A DNA stretch of 64,000 nucleotides from Trebonia sp963767685 (GTDB lineage Bacteria > Actinomycetota > Actinomycetes > Streptosporangiales > Streptosporangiaceae), in NCBI GenBank assembly GCA_963767685.1, contig CAVYEZ010000019.1:248001-312000 (forward strand), given 5' to 3'. The position numbers were made by a program, and so were the translations under genes. The notes below the pieces were generated by a model. The model did not search any database. It saw only the letters and a list, made by a program, of their open reading frames with translations, and was not told the DNA's origin. Shown here piece after piece: positions 25,407-33,359 of the stretch (positions are counted from its first letter, which is position 1; each line of letters begins with the position of its first letter).

Positions 25407-26129
25407 GTGACGTATGGCGATCGAACCAGTGGCGCGCCGACGAAGGCCGACGGCGCCTACCTTGAGCTGCGAAATCAGATCCTCCTCGGCATCCTTGAGC
25501 CGGGCAGCCGGGTTGACTACCTGCAGCTTTCCGCGTCCCTGGGCGTCTCCATCACGCCGCTGCGCGAGGCGCTGCGCCGGCTTGAGGCGGACCACCTGGT
25601 CATCCGCAACGCCCACCGGGACGTGGTCATCGCGCCGCTCACCCGCGCGGAAGCGGACGAGCTCCTCGCGGTGCGGCAGGAACTCGACCTGCTCGCGGCG
25701 CGGCTCGCGGCCGCCCAGATGACGCCGGACGAGCTGGCCCGGGCCCGGCAGCTCGTCGCCCGCCAGGACGACCAGGAGGCGGTCCGCTACCTGCGGGAGG
25801 CCGGGATCCCGGTAGCGGTCGGCGGCCTGCTCACCGTCAACCGGGCGTTTCACCGCATGGTCTACTGCGGGTCGCACAATCAGGTGCTGATCCAGTACCG
25901 GGACGCCATATCGACGCGCACGGAGCGGTACGTCATCATGGCCAGGCAGATCCATACGGTGGCGCCGGAGGCCTTCCGGCTGCTGCACGAGAAGCTGCTC
26001 GCGGCACTGGCGGCGCGCGACGCGGAAGCCGCCACGGAAATGATGCGGGCACACTACCGGGAACTGGACCTCAACTTCGCCGACGTCATCTTCGGCGGCG
26101 CTCAGGAACGCCGGGATAGGGCCGGCTGA
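25407..26129 (+). CDS. GntR family (FCD-type) transcriptional regulator
   Basis: A 240-residue regulator. The N-terminal winged HTH (about 17-80) has AYLELRNQILLGILEPGSRVDYLQLSASLGVSITPLREALRRLEADHLVI. The rest is an all-helical FCD ligand domain with FHRMVYCGSHNQVL, and His residues at HEKLLAAL and MRAHYRELD that often bind a metal. GTG 25407 with no strong SD. It most likely represses the divergent MetE-like operon through the palindrome at 25319-25339. Confidence 0.9.
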   Translation: MTYGDRTSGAPTKADGAYLELRNQILLGILEPGSRVDYLQLSASLGVSITPLREALRRLEADHLVIRNAHRDVVIAPLTRAEADELLAVRQELDLLAARLAAAQMTPDELARARQLVARQDDQEAVRYLREAGIPVAVGGLLTVNRAFHRMVYCGSHNQVLIQYRDAISTRTERYVIMARQIHTVAPEAFRLLHEKLLAALAARDAEAATEMMRAHYRELDLNFADVIFGGAQERRDRAG

Positions 26130-26194
26130 GTCCCGCCCGGTGGCCCGCCAGTTGCATTGCCAGCCGCTTGAGCGCCGGGGAAAGCGGCGGACCG

Positions 26195-26305
26195 GTGGCG
26201 GCGGTGGCTCGCACGGCGCGGGAACTGTACGCGGACGCCTTCCGGCGGATGAGCCCGACCGGGACCCGGTCCACCGCGTCCGACGTCGACCCGCCCGCCA
26301 TCTGA
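26195..26305 (+). pseudogene. Possible 3' remnant of a beta-hydroxyacid dehydrogenase-type gene
   Basis: A 36-residue open segment, VAAVARTARELYADAFRR...SDVDPPAI and stop, resembles the C-terminal helix of NAD-binding 3-hydroxyisobutyrate-dehydrogenase-type proteins (a LAxLYxxA...D.SA/PAI pattern). No upstream part is present. The resemblance is weak. The rest of 26130-26427 shows nothing else. Confidence 0.2.
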
Positions 26306-26427
26306 GCCCGCCCCGCGACGTAAGACCTATAACAACCGCAAATCCTGAACCACGATCACCGGCCGTCCGTCTTCCTGCATAGGGCACTTTCATGAAACGC
26401 CGGGGGCACGGTGACGAATGAGGGTGA

Positions 26428-27160
26428 ATGACGATGCCGGGGACAGCCGAGACGATCGCACGGGGGCTTGAACTACCGGTCTTCGCGCGGCGACGGTTCC
26501 GCGCCGACCGCGGGTGCGTGCTGGCGGATGCCGAGAAGAAGGGCCGGCTCGATGATGACCGAGCGGGGTGGCGACCGGCGGCGAAGGTGGCGGCGCTCTG
26601 GCAGGCCGACCTGGCCGACGGCCGCGCCTGGCGGTACGAGTACGAGAGCCACGCCTGGGGCTACGCCGCGCTGCGCTGGCTGCTCGTCGATTCTGGTGGC
26701 CGGGTCGGCACCGCGGATCAGCGGCCAGTGTCCGCGGCCAGCGTCGGACCGGATGACGTGGCCCGGCTGCGCTCGATCACCGGCGCGGTGTCCGGGCTGG
26801 CCGGGCAGACCGACCCCGGGCGGGCTCGCCGGGCACTGGTCAGCTACCTGAGCACGGAGGCCGACCGCATGCTGCACGGGCGGTGCGGCGCGCAGGTGCA
26901 CCGGGAACTGCTGGCCGCGACCGCCGAGGCCACGCTGCTGGCCGGGCGCCTGACGTGCGCCTGCTGGCCACGGGCCGCGCTCGCCCAGGCGTACCAGATT
27001 CAGGCGCTGGGGCTGGCTCAGGCCTGCGGGGACCGGCAGCTCGGCGGGGCCGTCCTCTACGCGATGAGCGAGCAGGCGGCGTCCGGCGGCCACCTCGAGG
27101 AAGCCAGGGACCTGGTGCGCATGGCCCGCGGCGGCTGCCCGGAGGGCTGCGGCGCACCGG
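26428..27160 (+). pseudogene. Truncated regulator-like protein (actinobacterial XRE/TPR type)
   Basis: The segment from about 26650 to 27150 reads like the C-terminal part of the large actinobacterial XRE-type regulators. It has a run VARLRSITGAVSGLAGQT...ALVSYLSTEADRMLHGRCG, then a TPR-like ATAEATLLAGRLTC...LAQAYQIQALGLAQACGDRQLGGAVLYAMSEQA. The expected N-terminal helix-turn-helix is missing, although ETIARGLELPVFARRRF looks like the tail of one. The continuing TPRs are lost after residue ~245. The remaining open frame to 27444 is antisense to a small membrane protein gene. I read it as a decayed remnant; expression is doubtful. Confidence 0.55.
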
Positions 27161-27225
27161 CCTCGTCGACTCCTACCGGGTCGGCAAGCAGGTTTTCTGT
27201 CAGCCTTCTGACCTCGTCACCATGC

Positions 27226-27396
27226 TTACCGGGGCGTAGGCCGGTACTCCCCGAGCAGCTCCTTGGCCTGCTCCTTGGAGCGGCGGGTCTCCAGCCGGTC
27301 GATGGCGATCAGCGCGACCGCGAAGATGGCTGTGAGTACGACCATGAGCCCGACAGCGCACCCGATGAGTACCACCGAAGCCAGCAGTCCCGACAT
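27226..27396 (-). CDS. Small membrane protein
   Basis: A 56-residue protein with one long hydrophobic helix (SGLLASVVLIGCAVGLMVVL and following) and a charged C-terminal tail DRLETRRSKEQAKELLGEYRPTPR. ATG 27396 is chosen because GGAGG lies 7 bases upstream. Function unknown. It diverges from the hemerythrin-arginine deiminase genes across the inverted repeat at 27421-27462. Confidence 0.7.
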   Translation of the reverse strand: MSGLLASVVLIGCAVGLMVVLTAIFAVALIAIDRLETRRSKEQAKELLGEYRPTPR

Positions 27397-27420
27397 TCCG
27401 GGCCTCCGCAACTGTCGACC

Positions 27421-27462
27421 ATCGTCACATTATGTGGAGTTTAACACGCATAATGTGACGAT
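27421..27462. promoter_or_regulatory. Long inverted repeat in divergent promoter region
   Basis: ATCGTCACATTATG at 27421-27434 and CATAATGTGACGAT at 27449-27462 are perfect 14-base inverted arms around a 14-base A/T-rich spacer. It lies 25 bp before the small membrane protein start and 128 bp before the hemerythrin start. Arms and spacing would suit a dimeric or tetrameric regulator; each arm contains TCACAT/ATGTGA. A stem-loop in a transcript is the alternative. Confidence 0.65.
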
Positions 27463-27589
27463 CGCGAGGCCTGGTCCTGGGTCCCGGCTCCGCGGGGAAT
27501 GGCCCGTTCGCGGCCCCGGGCGCAGGTCCCGACGTAGCATGGTGCCTGCTTCGCCGGCTGCGGTCCCGCTCGTGGTACAGGGAGGATCC

Positions 27590-28159
27590 TTGGACATCAC
27601 CCAGTTGATACTCGACGATCATCACGAGCAGCGGCGCCTGTTCGCGATCCTCGAGCAAATTGACCGGTCCGACACCGCGGCGCTTTCCGCGGTTTGGCAG
27701 CGGCTGGCGGCGTTCCTTGAGGTGCACGCGGCGGCGGAGGAGGCGATCTTCTATCCCGTGCTGCTCAAGGTCGGGATCGCCGCCCGGCGCCGGGCGGGGG
27801 TGGAGGACGAGACGCTGGATGCCATCCACGACCACAACGACATCCGCGACGCGGTCGCGGAGGTCGGACAGCATGCGGTCGGCAGCGACGTCTGGTACGC
27901 CGCTATCGCGGCCGCCAACCTGGCCAACGGCGACCATATGGCCGAGGAGGAACGCGAGGGCCTGACCGATTTCCGCCGCCTGGCCGGGCTGCAGCAGCGC
28001 CACGACCTCGCTGTTGCCTTCGCGGCCTACGAGGCGCGGAATGTCACGGGTGTCCGTCCCGTGGACAAGGACCCCGCCGCGTACGTCGCCCAGGCGGAGG
28101 GGGAAGCGGTGCCGGGAGACGACGGGTCACTGGGCATCGGCGGCCTCAGGCGTGCCTGA
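27590..28159 (+). CDS. Hemerythrin (HHE) domain protein
   Basis: A 189-residue four-helix protein that probably carries a di-iron site. Ligand-type residues are visible as DDHHEQRRLF (His11/12), FLEVHAAAEEAIFYP (His and Glu), IHDHNDIRDAV, and NGDHMAEEEREG. TTG 27590 is chosen because GGGAGGA lies 5 bases upstream and the protein then begins MDITQLILDDHHEQR, the usual HHE start; an ATG at 27539 has no SD. Such proteins sense or bind O2, NO or iron. Its end overlaps the arginine deiminase start, so the pair is translationally coupled. Confidence 0.88.
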   Translation: MDITQLILDDHHEQRRLFAILEQIDRSDTAALSAVWQRLAAFLEVHAAAEEAIFYPVLLKVGIAARRRAGVEDETLDAIHDHNDIRDAVAEVGQHAVGSDVWYAAIAAANLANGDHMAEEEREGLTDFRRLAGLQQRHDLAVAFAAYEARNVTGVRPVDKDPAAYVAQAEGEAVPGDDGSLGIGGLRRA

Positions 28160-29381
28160 TCACGTGTTCCACGTCGATTCCGAGGTCGGCCGCCTGCGGC
28201 AGGTGATCCTGCACCGTCCCGACCTTGAGCTCAAGCGCCTGACCCCGGACAACGTCGCCGACCTGCTGTTCGACGACATGTTGTGGGTAAGCCAGGCCCA
28301 GGCGGAGCACGACGCGTTCGCCGAGACCTTGCGCTCGCGCGGAGTGGTGGTCCACTACTACGGCGTCCTGCTGGCCCAGACCCTGGACATCGCGGAGGCC
28401 CGCGCCTACGTCCTGGACCGGCTGTTCGACCCGCGCTGGCACGGACCCATGGCCGCCGCGACCCTGCGGGCGGCGCTCGACGGGCTGGAGTCGGCCGAGC
28501 TCGCCCGGTACCTGGCGGGCGGCATCACCAAGCGGGAGATCGCCGAGCTCGGGCCGGTGCCGAAGAGCATCGCGTTCCACTCGCTCGACCCGGACGGGTT
28601 CGTCCTCGCGCCGTTGCCGAACCTGCTCTACCAGCGGGACACCTCGTGCTGGATTTACGGCGGGGTGTCGATCAACGCGATGCGCCGCCCGGCCCGGATC
28701 CCGGAGACGATCAGCGACGAGGCGATCTACCGCTGGCACCCGATGTTCGCCGGGGCTGACTTCGACGTCTGGTACCACGGGGCCGAAGCCGCCCCGGCTA
28801 CCGTCGAGGGCGGTGACGTGCTGGTCATCGGCAACGGGGCGGTACTGGTCGGAATGAGCGAGCGGACGACCCCGCAGGCGGTCGAGATGCTGGCCAGCCG
28901 GCTGTTCGCGGCCGGCGCGGCCCGCTGCCTCGTCGCCATCGACATGCCGAAGGCCAGGGCCTTCATGCACCTGGACACGCTGCTGACCATGGCCGACTAC
29001 GGCGTCTTCACCAAGTACGCCGGGATGGGCATGCTGCCCTCCTATACGGTCGAGCCGGGCGCGACGGCCAGCGAGCTGAAGGTGACCGGCCACCCGCCGG
29101 AGGACATGCACCGGGCCATCGCCGCCGCGCTCGACCGGCCGGAGATCACCGTGCTGACCGCCGTCCAGGACGTGCACTCGGCGTCCCGCGAGCAGTGGGA
29201 CGACGGCTGCAACGTGCTCGCGGTCGAGCCGGGCGTGGTCGTGGCCTACGAGCGGAACGTCACCACGAACAGTCACCTGCGGGAGCACGGTATCGAGGTG
29301 ATCACTGTCCCCGGTAGCGAGCTCGGCCGCGGCCGCGGCGGGCCGCGTTGCCTGAGCTGCCCGATCGAACGCGACGCCTGA
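28152..29381 (+). CDS. arcA: Arginine deiminase
   Basis: Hydrolyses L-arginine to citrulline and ammonia. The 409-residue length and all motifs fit: N-terminal FHVDSEVGRLRQVILHRPDLELKRLTP, LPNLLYQRDTSCWIYGGVSIN (substrate-binding Asp), VEGGDVLVIG, the catalytic-type His in FMHLDTLLTM, and the C-terminal GGPRCLSCPIERDA with catalytic Cys400. GTG 28152 overlaps the hemerythrin stop by 8 bp. No arcB, arcC or arcD is nearby, so it is not a full energy-yielding pathway here; it may serve acid or nitrogen stress. Confidence 0.95.
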   Translation: MPDHVFHVDSEVGRLRQVILHRPDLELKRLTPDNVADLLFDDMLWVSQAQAEHDAFAETLRSRGVVVHYYGVLLAQTLDIAEARAYVLDRLFDPRWHGPMAAATLRAALDGLESAELARYLAGGITKREIAELGPVPKSIAFHSLDPDGFVLAPLPNLLYQRDTSCWIYGGVSINAMRRPARIPETISDEAIYRWHPMFAGADFDVWYHGAEAAPATVEGGDVLVIGNGAVLVGMSERTTPQAVEMLASRLFAAGAARCLVAIDMPKARAFMHLDTLLTMADYGVFTKYAGMGMLPSYTVEPGATASELKVTGHPPEDMHRAIAAALDRPEITVLTAVQDVHSASREQWDDGCNVLAVEPGVVVAYERNVTTNSHLREHGIEVITVPGSELGRGRGGPRCLSCPIERDA

Positions 29382-29479
29382 CCGTCGGCCGCTTTCGCGG
29401 GGAATGGTCCGATTGAGGGGCAAGCGACGGGGCAGGTTAGTGGCCGGTCAACGTGGCGGCATCGGTCAGGGGTGATGGA

Positions 29480-29953
29480 GTGGAAATCAAATTGGTGCTC
29501 TGGCTTCCCCGTGACGCCGTCAGCGTTCCGGTGAGCCGCCAGGTCCTCGACAGCTGCCTGGAGACCCTGGGCGTCACGCCGGACACGCGCGCCGACATCG
29601 CGCTGGCCCTCAGCGAGGCCTGTGCCAACGTCATACTGCACGCCGGGCGCGGCGAGGAGTACGAGGTGCAGGTGAGCACGAGAGACCGCCGGTGTGTCAT
29701 CGAGGTTGTCAACACCGGGGCCAGGGACGGCGAGCCCGCGTCGGCCAGCATCGCCGGCGCGTTCCTGGCCGACGACCCGGTGCCCGTGACCGCCGAGCAC
29801 GGCCGTGGCCTGCAAATCATCAATGCGGTGGCCGACAACCTGGAGCTGACCAGCACCGGCCGCGAGGGCACGACCGTCCACTTCGAGAAGAAGCTCGAGT
29901 GGCTGCCCGGGGCGGCCGGACTGTACCTGTTCGACGTTGAGGCCGGCACCTGA
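29480..29953 (+). CDS. RsbW-like ATP-binding protein (anti-sigma factor kinase type)
   Basis: A 157-residue GHKL ATPase-fold protein. The N box reads IALALSEACANVILHA, the G1-like box EVVNTGARDG, and the G2-like box AEHGRGLQIINAVADNLEL. Such stand-alone HATPase_c_2 proteins bind sigma factors or phosphorylate anti-anti-sigma factors in Actinobacteria. GTG 29480 has GATGGAG before it; an ATG-like upstream start at 29453 adds nine residues. No sigma or STAS partner is beside it. Confidence 0.85.
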   Translation: MEIKLVLWLPRDAVSVPVSRQVLDSCLETLGVTPDTRADIALALSEACANVILHAGRGEEYEVQVSTRDRRCVIEVVNTGARDGEPASASIAGAFLADDPVPVTAEHGRGLQIINAVADNLELTSTGREGTTVHFEKKLEWLPGAAGLYLFDVEAGT

Positions 29954-30074
29954 GTCTCCAGGCGCTTGACCTGGGGCAGGCGCTTACCAGGGCGACGGGA
30001 CCGTCACGATGGGGCCGGGCGGACCGCTCCGCTTTTCTATCGGCACTTCCCCGTTCGGGCGTAATGTCCCGGCT

Positions 30075-31055
30075 ATGGACAACGCGAAGGCCGGGGAGTG
30101 GCGGTACACCGCTCGCTACGGCTGGGACTGGCGGTCCGCCCGGGCGATCAGCAAAGCGCTGGGCAGCCTTGCTCTTTCCATGCCGCCCTGGTTCCGCGTG
30201 GTGGTGGCGCGCGGCCTGCTGACCCGGACCGCACTGCGCGCCGACGAAGAGGGGATCTGGGGGAGTGCCGTGGCGCCGGCGGGGCCGTCCGGGCCGTGCC
30301 CCTGTCCGTGGGAGGACGTGACCGCGGTCGTCGTCTGGGACTACGACTACCTGCGGATCATCGGAATCGTCCATCCCGGCGACATGGTCGGCGCCGGCCC
30401 GGCCGCCAAGGCGCTGGTGCCCAGGCAGCCGCGTCGCTCGACCCGGCGCCGGGCTTTCCTGCGGCATCCGGGCTATCCGGCGTTCATCGCGCCCGACGGG
30501 TCGCCCTATGACGCCGCGAACGTCCTGACGGCGAACGGCTGGAGTGTCGACATCCCCCGCTTGAAGTCGACCGTACGGCACTTCGCTCCGCGGGCCCAGT
30601 TCGTGAACCTGTCGGGTCTCAACGCCACGCCGGAGTCCGGCGGGCCGGTCGAGTTCGCCATCGAGGTTATTGCCGGCTTGTTCGAGCTCATCGGGTGGCG
30701 GCGCCTCGGCTGGCTGCTCGGCGTCGCCGCCTCGGCCGCCGTCCTGGCCGTCGCGGCCGCCAATCTTGGCACCCAGAGCCACGCGCCGATCGGTGTGACC
30801 GTCGGCGCGCTTGGCCTCGCCCTGTTCCTCGGGCGCGCGGTGGCCGTCCGCCGCCGGCGGCGCCGCGCTACGCACCCGGAGTCCTGGCTTGAGTCCGGGC
30901 GCGAGGACGCGGAAAGGTCGCCGCTGAGCGGGCTGCGCCGGGGGAGGCTCGCCGCCTGGGCGCTGCGGGTCCGCTCACGCGTGGGGTGGCGCGGTCGGCG
31001 AGGCATGGACCCTTCCCGGCGCCGCTCTGCCTATGCCATCCGGCGCGGACGGTAA
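30075..31055 (+). CDS. Hypothetical membrane protein with basic C-terminus
   Basis: A 326-residue protein of unknown function. The first ~190 residues look soluble, with a Trp-rich start (GEWRYTARYGWDWRSARAI) and a PH-like beta pattern (PWEDVTAVVVWDYDYLRIIGIV). Two hydrophobic segments follow near 215-235 and 243-262. The last ~60 residues are very Arg-rich. The end overlaps the esterase remnant on the other strand. ATG 30075 is chosen by coding character; SD is weak. Confidence 0.6.
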   Translation: MDNAKAGEWRYTARYGWDWRSARAISKALGSLALSMPPWFRVVVARGLLTRTALRADEEGIWGSAVAPAGPSGPCPCPWEDVTAVVVWDYDYLRIIGIVHPGDMVGAGPAAKALVPRQPRRSTRRRAFLRHPGYPAFIAPDGSPYDAANVLTANGWSVDIPRLKSTVRHFAPRAQFVNLSGLNATPESGGPVEFAIEVIAGLFELIGWRRLGWLLGVAASAAVLAVAAANLGTQSHAPIGVTVGALGLALFLGRAVAVRRRRRRATHPESWLESGREDAERSPLSGLRRGRLAAWALRVRSRVGWRGRRGMDPSRRRSAYAIRRGR

Positions 31056-31342
31056 GTCAGCCATGCGCTGGCACAGCCACGCCAGCGACAGGGGATACCG
31101 GTAGTCGATCCCGGCGTGGGTCGCGTCGAACAGCTCGAAGCGGATCAGGCGCTCCGCGACCCCACGTACACGACGGGGTACGCACGGTCCGGCTCGTCGC
31201 CGTAGCCGGGCGGCGTGTAGACGAGAATCGGCCGGTCGCAGGGATCCCCGAGCGGGTTACCGCGCAGCAATTCGCTGCTGATCACGTGCTCGTTCATGCG
31301 TCCGGCTAGGTCAGCGTTCCACGGCAACATATCGAGGATCAT
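30975..31342 (-). pseudogene. Esterase gene reduced to its N- and C-terminal ends
   Basis: On the minus strand an ATG at 31330 or 31342 opens MLPWNADLAGRMNEHV, then SSELLRGNPLGDPCDRPILVYTPPGYGDEPDRAYPVVYV. This is the start of an enterochelin-esterase-like alpha/beta hydrolase. The frame then stops. Directly downstream in another frame comes AERLIRFELFDATHAGIDYRYPLSLAWLCQRMAD, the end of the same family with its catalytic-type His. The whole catalytic core between, normally ~200 residues, is missing. The junction is near 31150-31165. It cannot make an active enzyme. Confidence 0.75.
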
Positions 31343-31562
31343 TCCACCGAACGGTGGCGGCTGACTCTCCAGGTCACCCGCCTTACCGGCCCCTGGCTGG
31401 CAGAACGGAGAGTGACCGCCCGGCTGCCGGGAATGCTCTGGCTTCCGGTATGGTTGCGTCCACTGGTTGTAGCTTCTGTGCAGGTGCTTCATGCGCGCTC
31501 GCGGATTTACTGCCGGGCTCTCGCGAGGTGCGGGAGCAGCCCCAAGGCAAGGAGAAATGCGC

Positions 31563-31766
31563 GTGGCGCAGGGAACAGTCAAGTGGTTCAACTCGGACAA
31601 GGGCTTCGGGTTCATCAGTGTCGACGACGGCGGCCAGGACGTCTTCGTCCACTTCTCAGCGATCGAGTCGAACGGTTACCGTTCTCTCGAGGAGAACCAG
31701 CGGGTCGAGTTCGACATCGCGCAGGGCCAGAAGGGCCCGCAGGCCGAGCACGTTCGCGCGCTCTGA
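31563..31766 (+). CDS. cspA: Cold shock protein (CspA family)
   Basis: A 67-residue single-stranded nucleic-acid-binding OB-fold protein. RNP1 (KGFGFI) and RNP2 (VFVHF) are present, and the start AQGTVKWFN is canonical. GTG 31563 is chosen because AAGGAG (31549-31554) is 8 bases upstream and the length is then standard; ATG 31557 would lie too close to the SD. It acts as an RNA chaperone in the cytoplasm. It is followed by a strong terminator, so it is monocistronic. Confidence 0.95.
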   Translation: MAQGTVKWFNSDKGFGFISVDDGGQDVFVHFSAIESNGYRSLEENQRVEFDIAQGQKGPQAEHVRAL

Positions 31767-31785
31767 CCTTGATCGCTAGGTAAAG

Positions 31786-31838
31786 CCACCGTCCGTTCGG
31801 TCAAATCTTTCTTTTGTTCCGAACGGGCGGTGGTTTTT
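31786..31838 (+). terminator. Terminator after cspA
   Basis: CCACCGTCCGTTCGG at 31786-31800 pairs with CCGAACGGGCGGTGG at 31819-31833, with one G-U pair in RNA. The loop is an 18-base pyrimidine-rich stretch and TTTTT follows. It is a clear intrinsic terminator and shares the CCGTTCGG/CCGAACGG core of other hairpins in the window. Confidence 0.9.
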
Positions 31839-31978
31839 GCGTCCCGGGACGCCATCACGGAGGCTGGTGCGCTCGTCGGGGCCGGTCTACGATCGGTAGA
31901 CCACAGTGGTCTCCAGCCCCTTGGCTCACAGGGACTGGCGGTGATCGCTTCGTCCGCGGCCGCCCGGGGGGAATCTCG

Positions 31979-32302
31979 ATGGCGCTCTACATGTACCAAG
32001 CCTCCTATACCGCGAAGTCGATGGCGGCCCAGCTCAAGGAGCCGGAAGACCCCGCGGAAGCGATCAGGTCGGCGCTGGAGGAGGTGGGCGCGACGCTGCT
32101 GGTGGCTGGCTTTCCGTTTGGCGAGTACGACGTGCTCGTCGTGTACGAGGCGCCCGACGATGTGACCGCGGCCAGCGTCGCGATGGCGGTTGCCGCCGAG
32201 GGCGAGGTCAAGTCGGCCAAGACCACGAGACTGCTCAGCGGGCAGGAATGGCTCGAGTCCCTGCGCAAGCGCCGGGTGGTCAACGTCCGGCGAGCGCTCT
32301 GA
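31979..32302 (+). CDS. GYD domain protein
   Basis: A 107-residue ferredoxin-fold-like protein of the GYD family, function unknown. Features are the start MYQASYTAKSMAAQLKEPEDP, LVAGFPFGEYDVLVVYEAPDDVTAASVAMAVAAEGEVKSAKTTRLL (the family's FGxYDxVxxxEaPD block). ATG 31979 with CGGGGGGAA upstream. The 3' end overlaps the convergent quinone oxidoreductase gene by 23 bp. Confidence 0.85.
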   Translation: MALYMYQASYTAKSMAAQLKEPEDPAEAIRSALEEVGATLLVAGFPFGEYDVLVVYEAPDDVTAASVAMAVAAEGEVKSAKTTRLLSGQEWLESLRKRRVVNVRRAL

Positions 32303-33290
32303 AACCTCGGCAACCTAAGGCCCGCACGACGAGCTTCCCGGTGGCCTGGTCGCTCTCCATGTAGCGGTGGGCGGCGGCGATGTCGTCGAGGGCGAAGACA
32401 CGGTCGATGTTGGGCCGGTAGACGCCGGCCTCGACCTGGCGGACGACCCGCCGCAACGCGGCCGTGCCGGCGCTGCCTTTGAGGCTGTCGCTGTGGAAGG
32501 ACGTGAGCTTGGTCCCGGGCGGGATCATCGCTATCGGCTCGAAGTCCGCGATCGTCCACCCGCTGAGCGAGCCTGACACGCACACCGTCCCGCCCCGGCG
32601 GACCAGGCGCAGCGAGTCCACCGCCGTGCTCGCACCGACGAGGTCCAGGACATGGTCCGGGCCCTCCGGCCAGACGGCGTGCGTGCTCGCCGTCAGGGAC
32701 CCGTCGTCGATGAGCACGTGGTCGGCGCCGGCCGCGGTTAGCGCCTCGGCCTTCGCGGGCTGCCGGGTCGTGGCCGCGATCTGGACACCGTAGCCGGAGG
32801 CGATCGACGCGGCCGCCAGCCCCACCGAGGATGTCCCGCCGCGGATCAGCAGCCGTCCCCCGGCGCCCGGCGCCACCCCCAGCGCGTCCAGCGAGCCCTG
32901 TGCGGTCAGGTACGTCTCCGGCAGCGCGGCCAGGAGGTCCCAGGGCAGCGTGGTTGTCACCGGCATCAGCAGCGCGTTCGGCAGCAGCGCGTACTCGGCA
33001 TAGCCGCCGTCGAACTCCCGGCCCATCTCGCCCATCACCGCCGCGACCGTCGTCCCGTCCGGCAGCCCGGGGTCGGTTGAGGCGGCCACGATTCCCACGC
33101 ACTCGATCCCGAGCACGCGCGGGAACGTGACGTTCGGGGAATGCCCCTGACGGGTTCGCAGCTCCGAGCGGTTCAAGCCCGCGCCCTTCACCCGCACCAG
33201 GCTCCAGCCTTCCCGGACCGCCGGCACCGGCAGCTCTCGGACCTCCAGCACCTCCGGGTCGCCCGCCCGGACACAGACGGCAGCTCGCAT
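32280..33290 (-). CDS. Quinone oxidoreductase-like zinc-free MDR family enzyme
   Basis: A 336-residue medium-chain dehydrogenase/reductase. The N-terminal GroES-like domain (VKGAGLNRSELRTRQGHSP...FPRVLGIECVGIV) precedes the nucleotide-binding domain with LLIRGGTSSVGLAAASIASGYGVQIAATTR, a quinone-reductase type Rossmann motif. The catalytic zinc Cys ligands of alcohol dehydrogenases are absent. Probably NADPH-dependent reduction of quinones or enones. ATG 33290 or 33305 both fit. It diverges from an AraC regulator 69 bp away, a likely controller. Confidence 0.88.
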   Translation of the reverse strand: MRAAVCVRAGDPEVLEVRELPVPAVREGWSLVRVKGAGLNRSELRTRQGHSPNVTFPRVLGIECVGIVAASTDPGLPDGTTVAAVMGEMGREFDGGYAEYALLPNALLMPVTTTLPWDLLAALPETYLTAQGSLDALGVAPGAGGRLLIRGGTSSVGLAAASIASGYGVQIAATTRQPAKAEALTAAGADHVLIDDGSLTASTHAVWPEGPDHVLDLVGASTAVDSLRLVRRGGTVCVSGSLSGWTIADFEPIAMIPPGTKLTSFHSDSLKGSAGTAALRRVVRQVEAGVYRPNIDRVFALDDIAAAHRYMESDQATGKLVVRALGCRGFRALAGR

Positions 33291-33359
33291 TGTCGTATCG
33301 CGCATGCGTCCACTGTCGCCACCGCGCGACCCGGCTGGCCACCAGTAGAATGCCAAACT

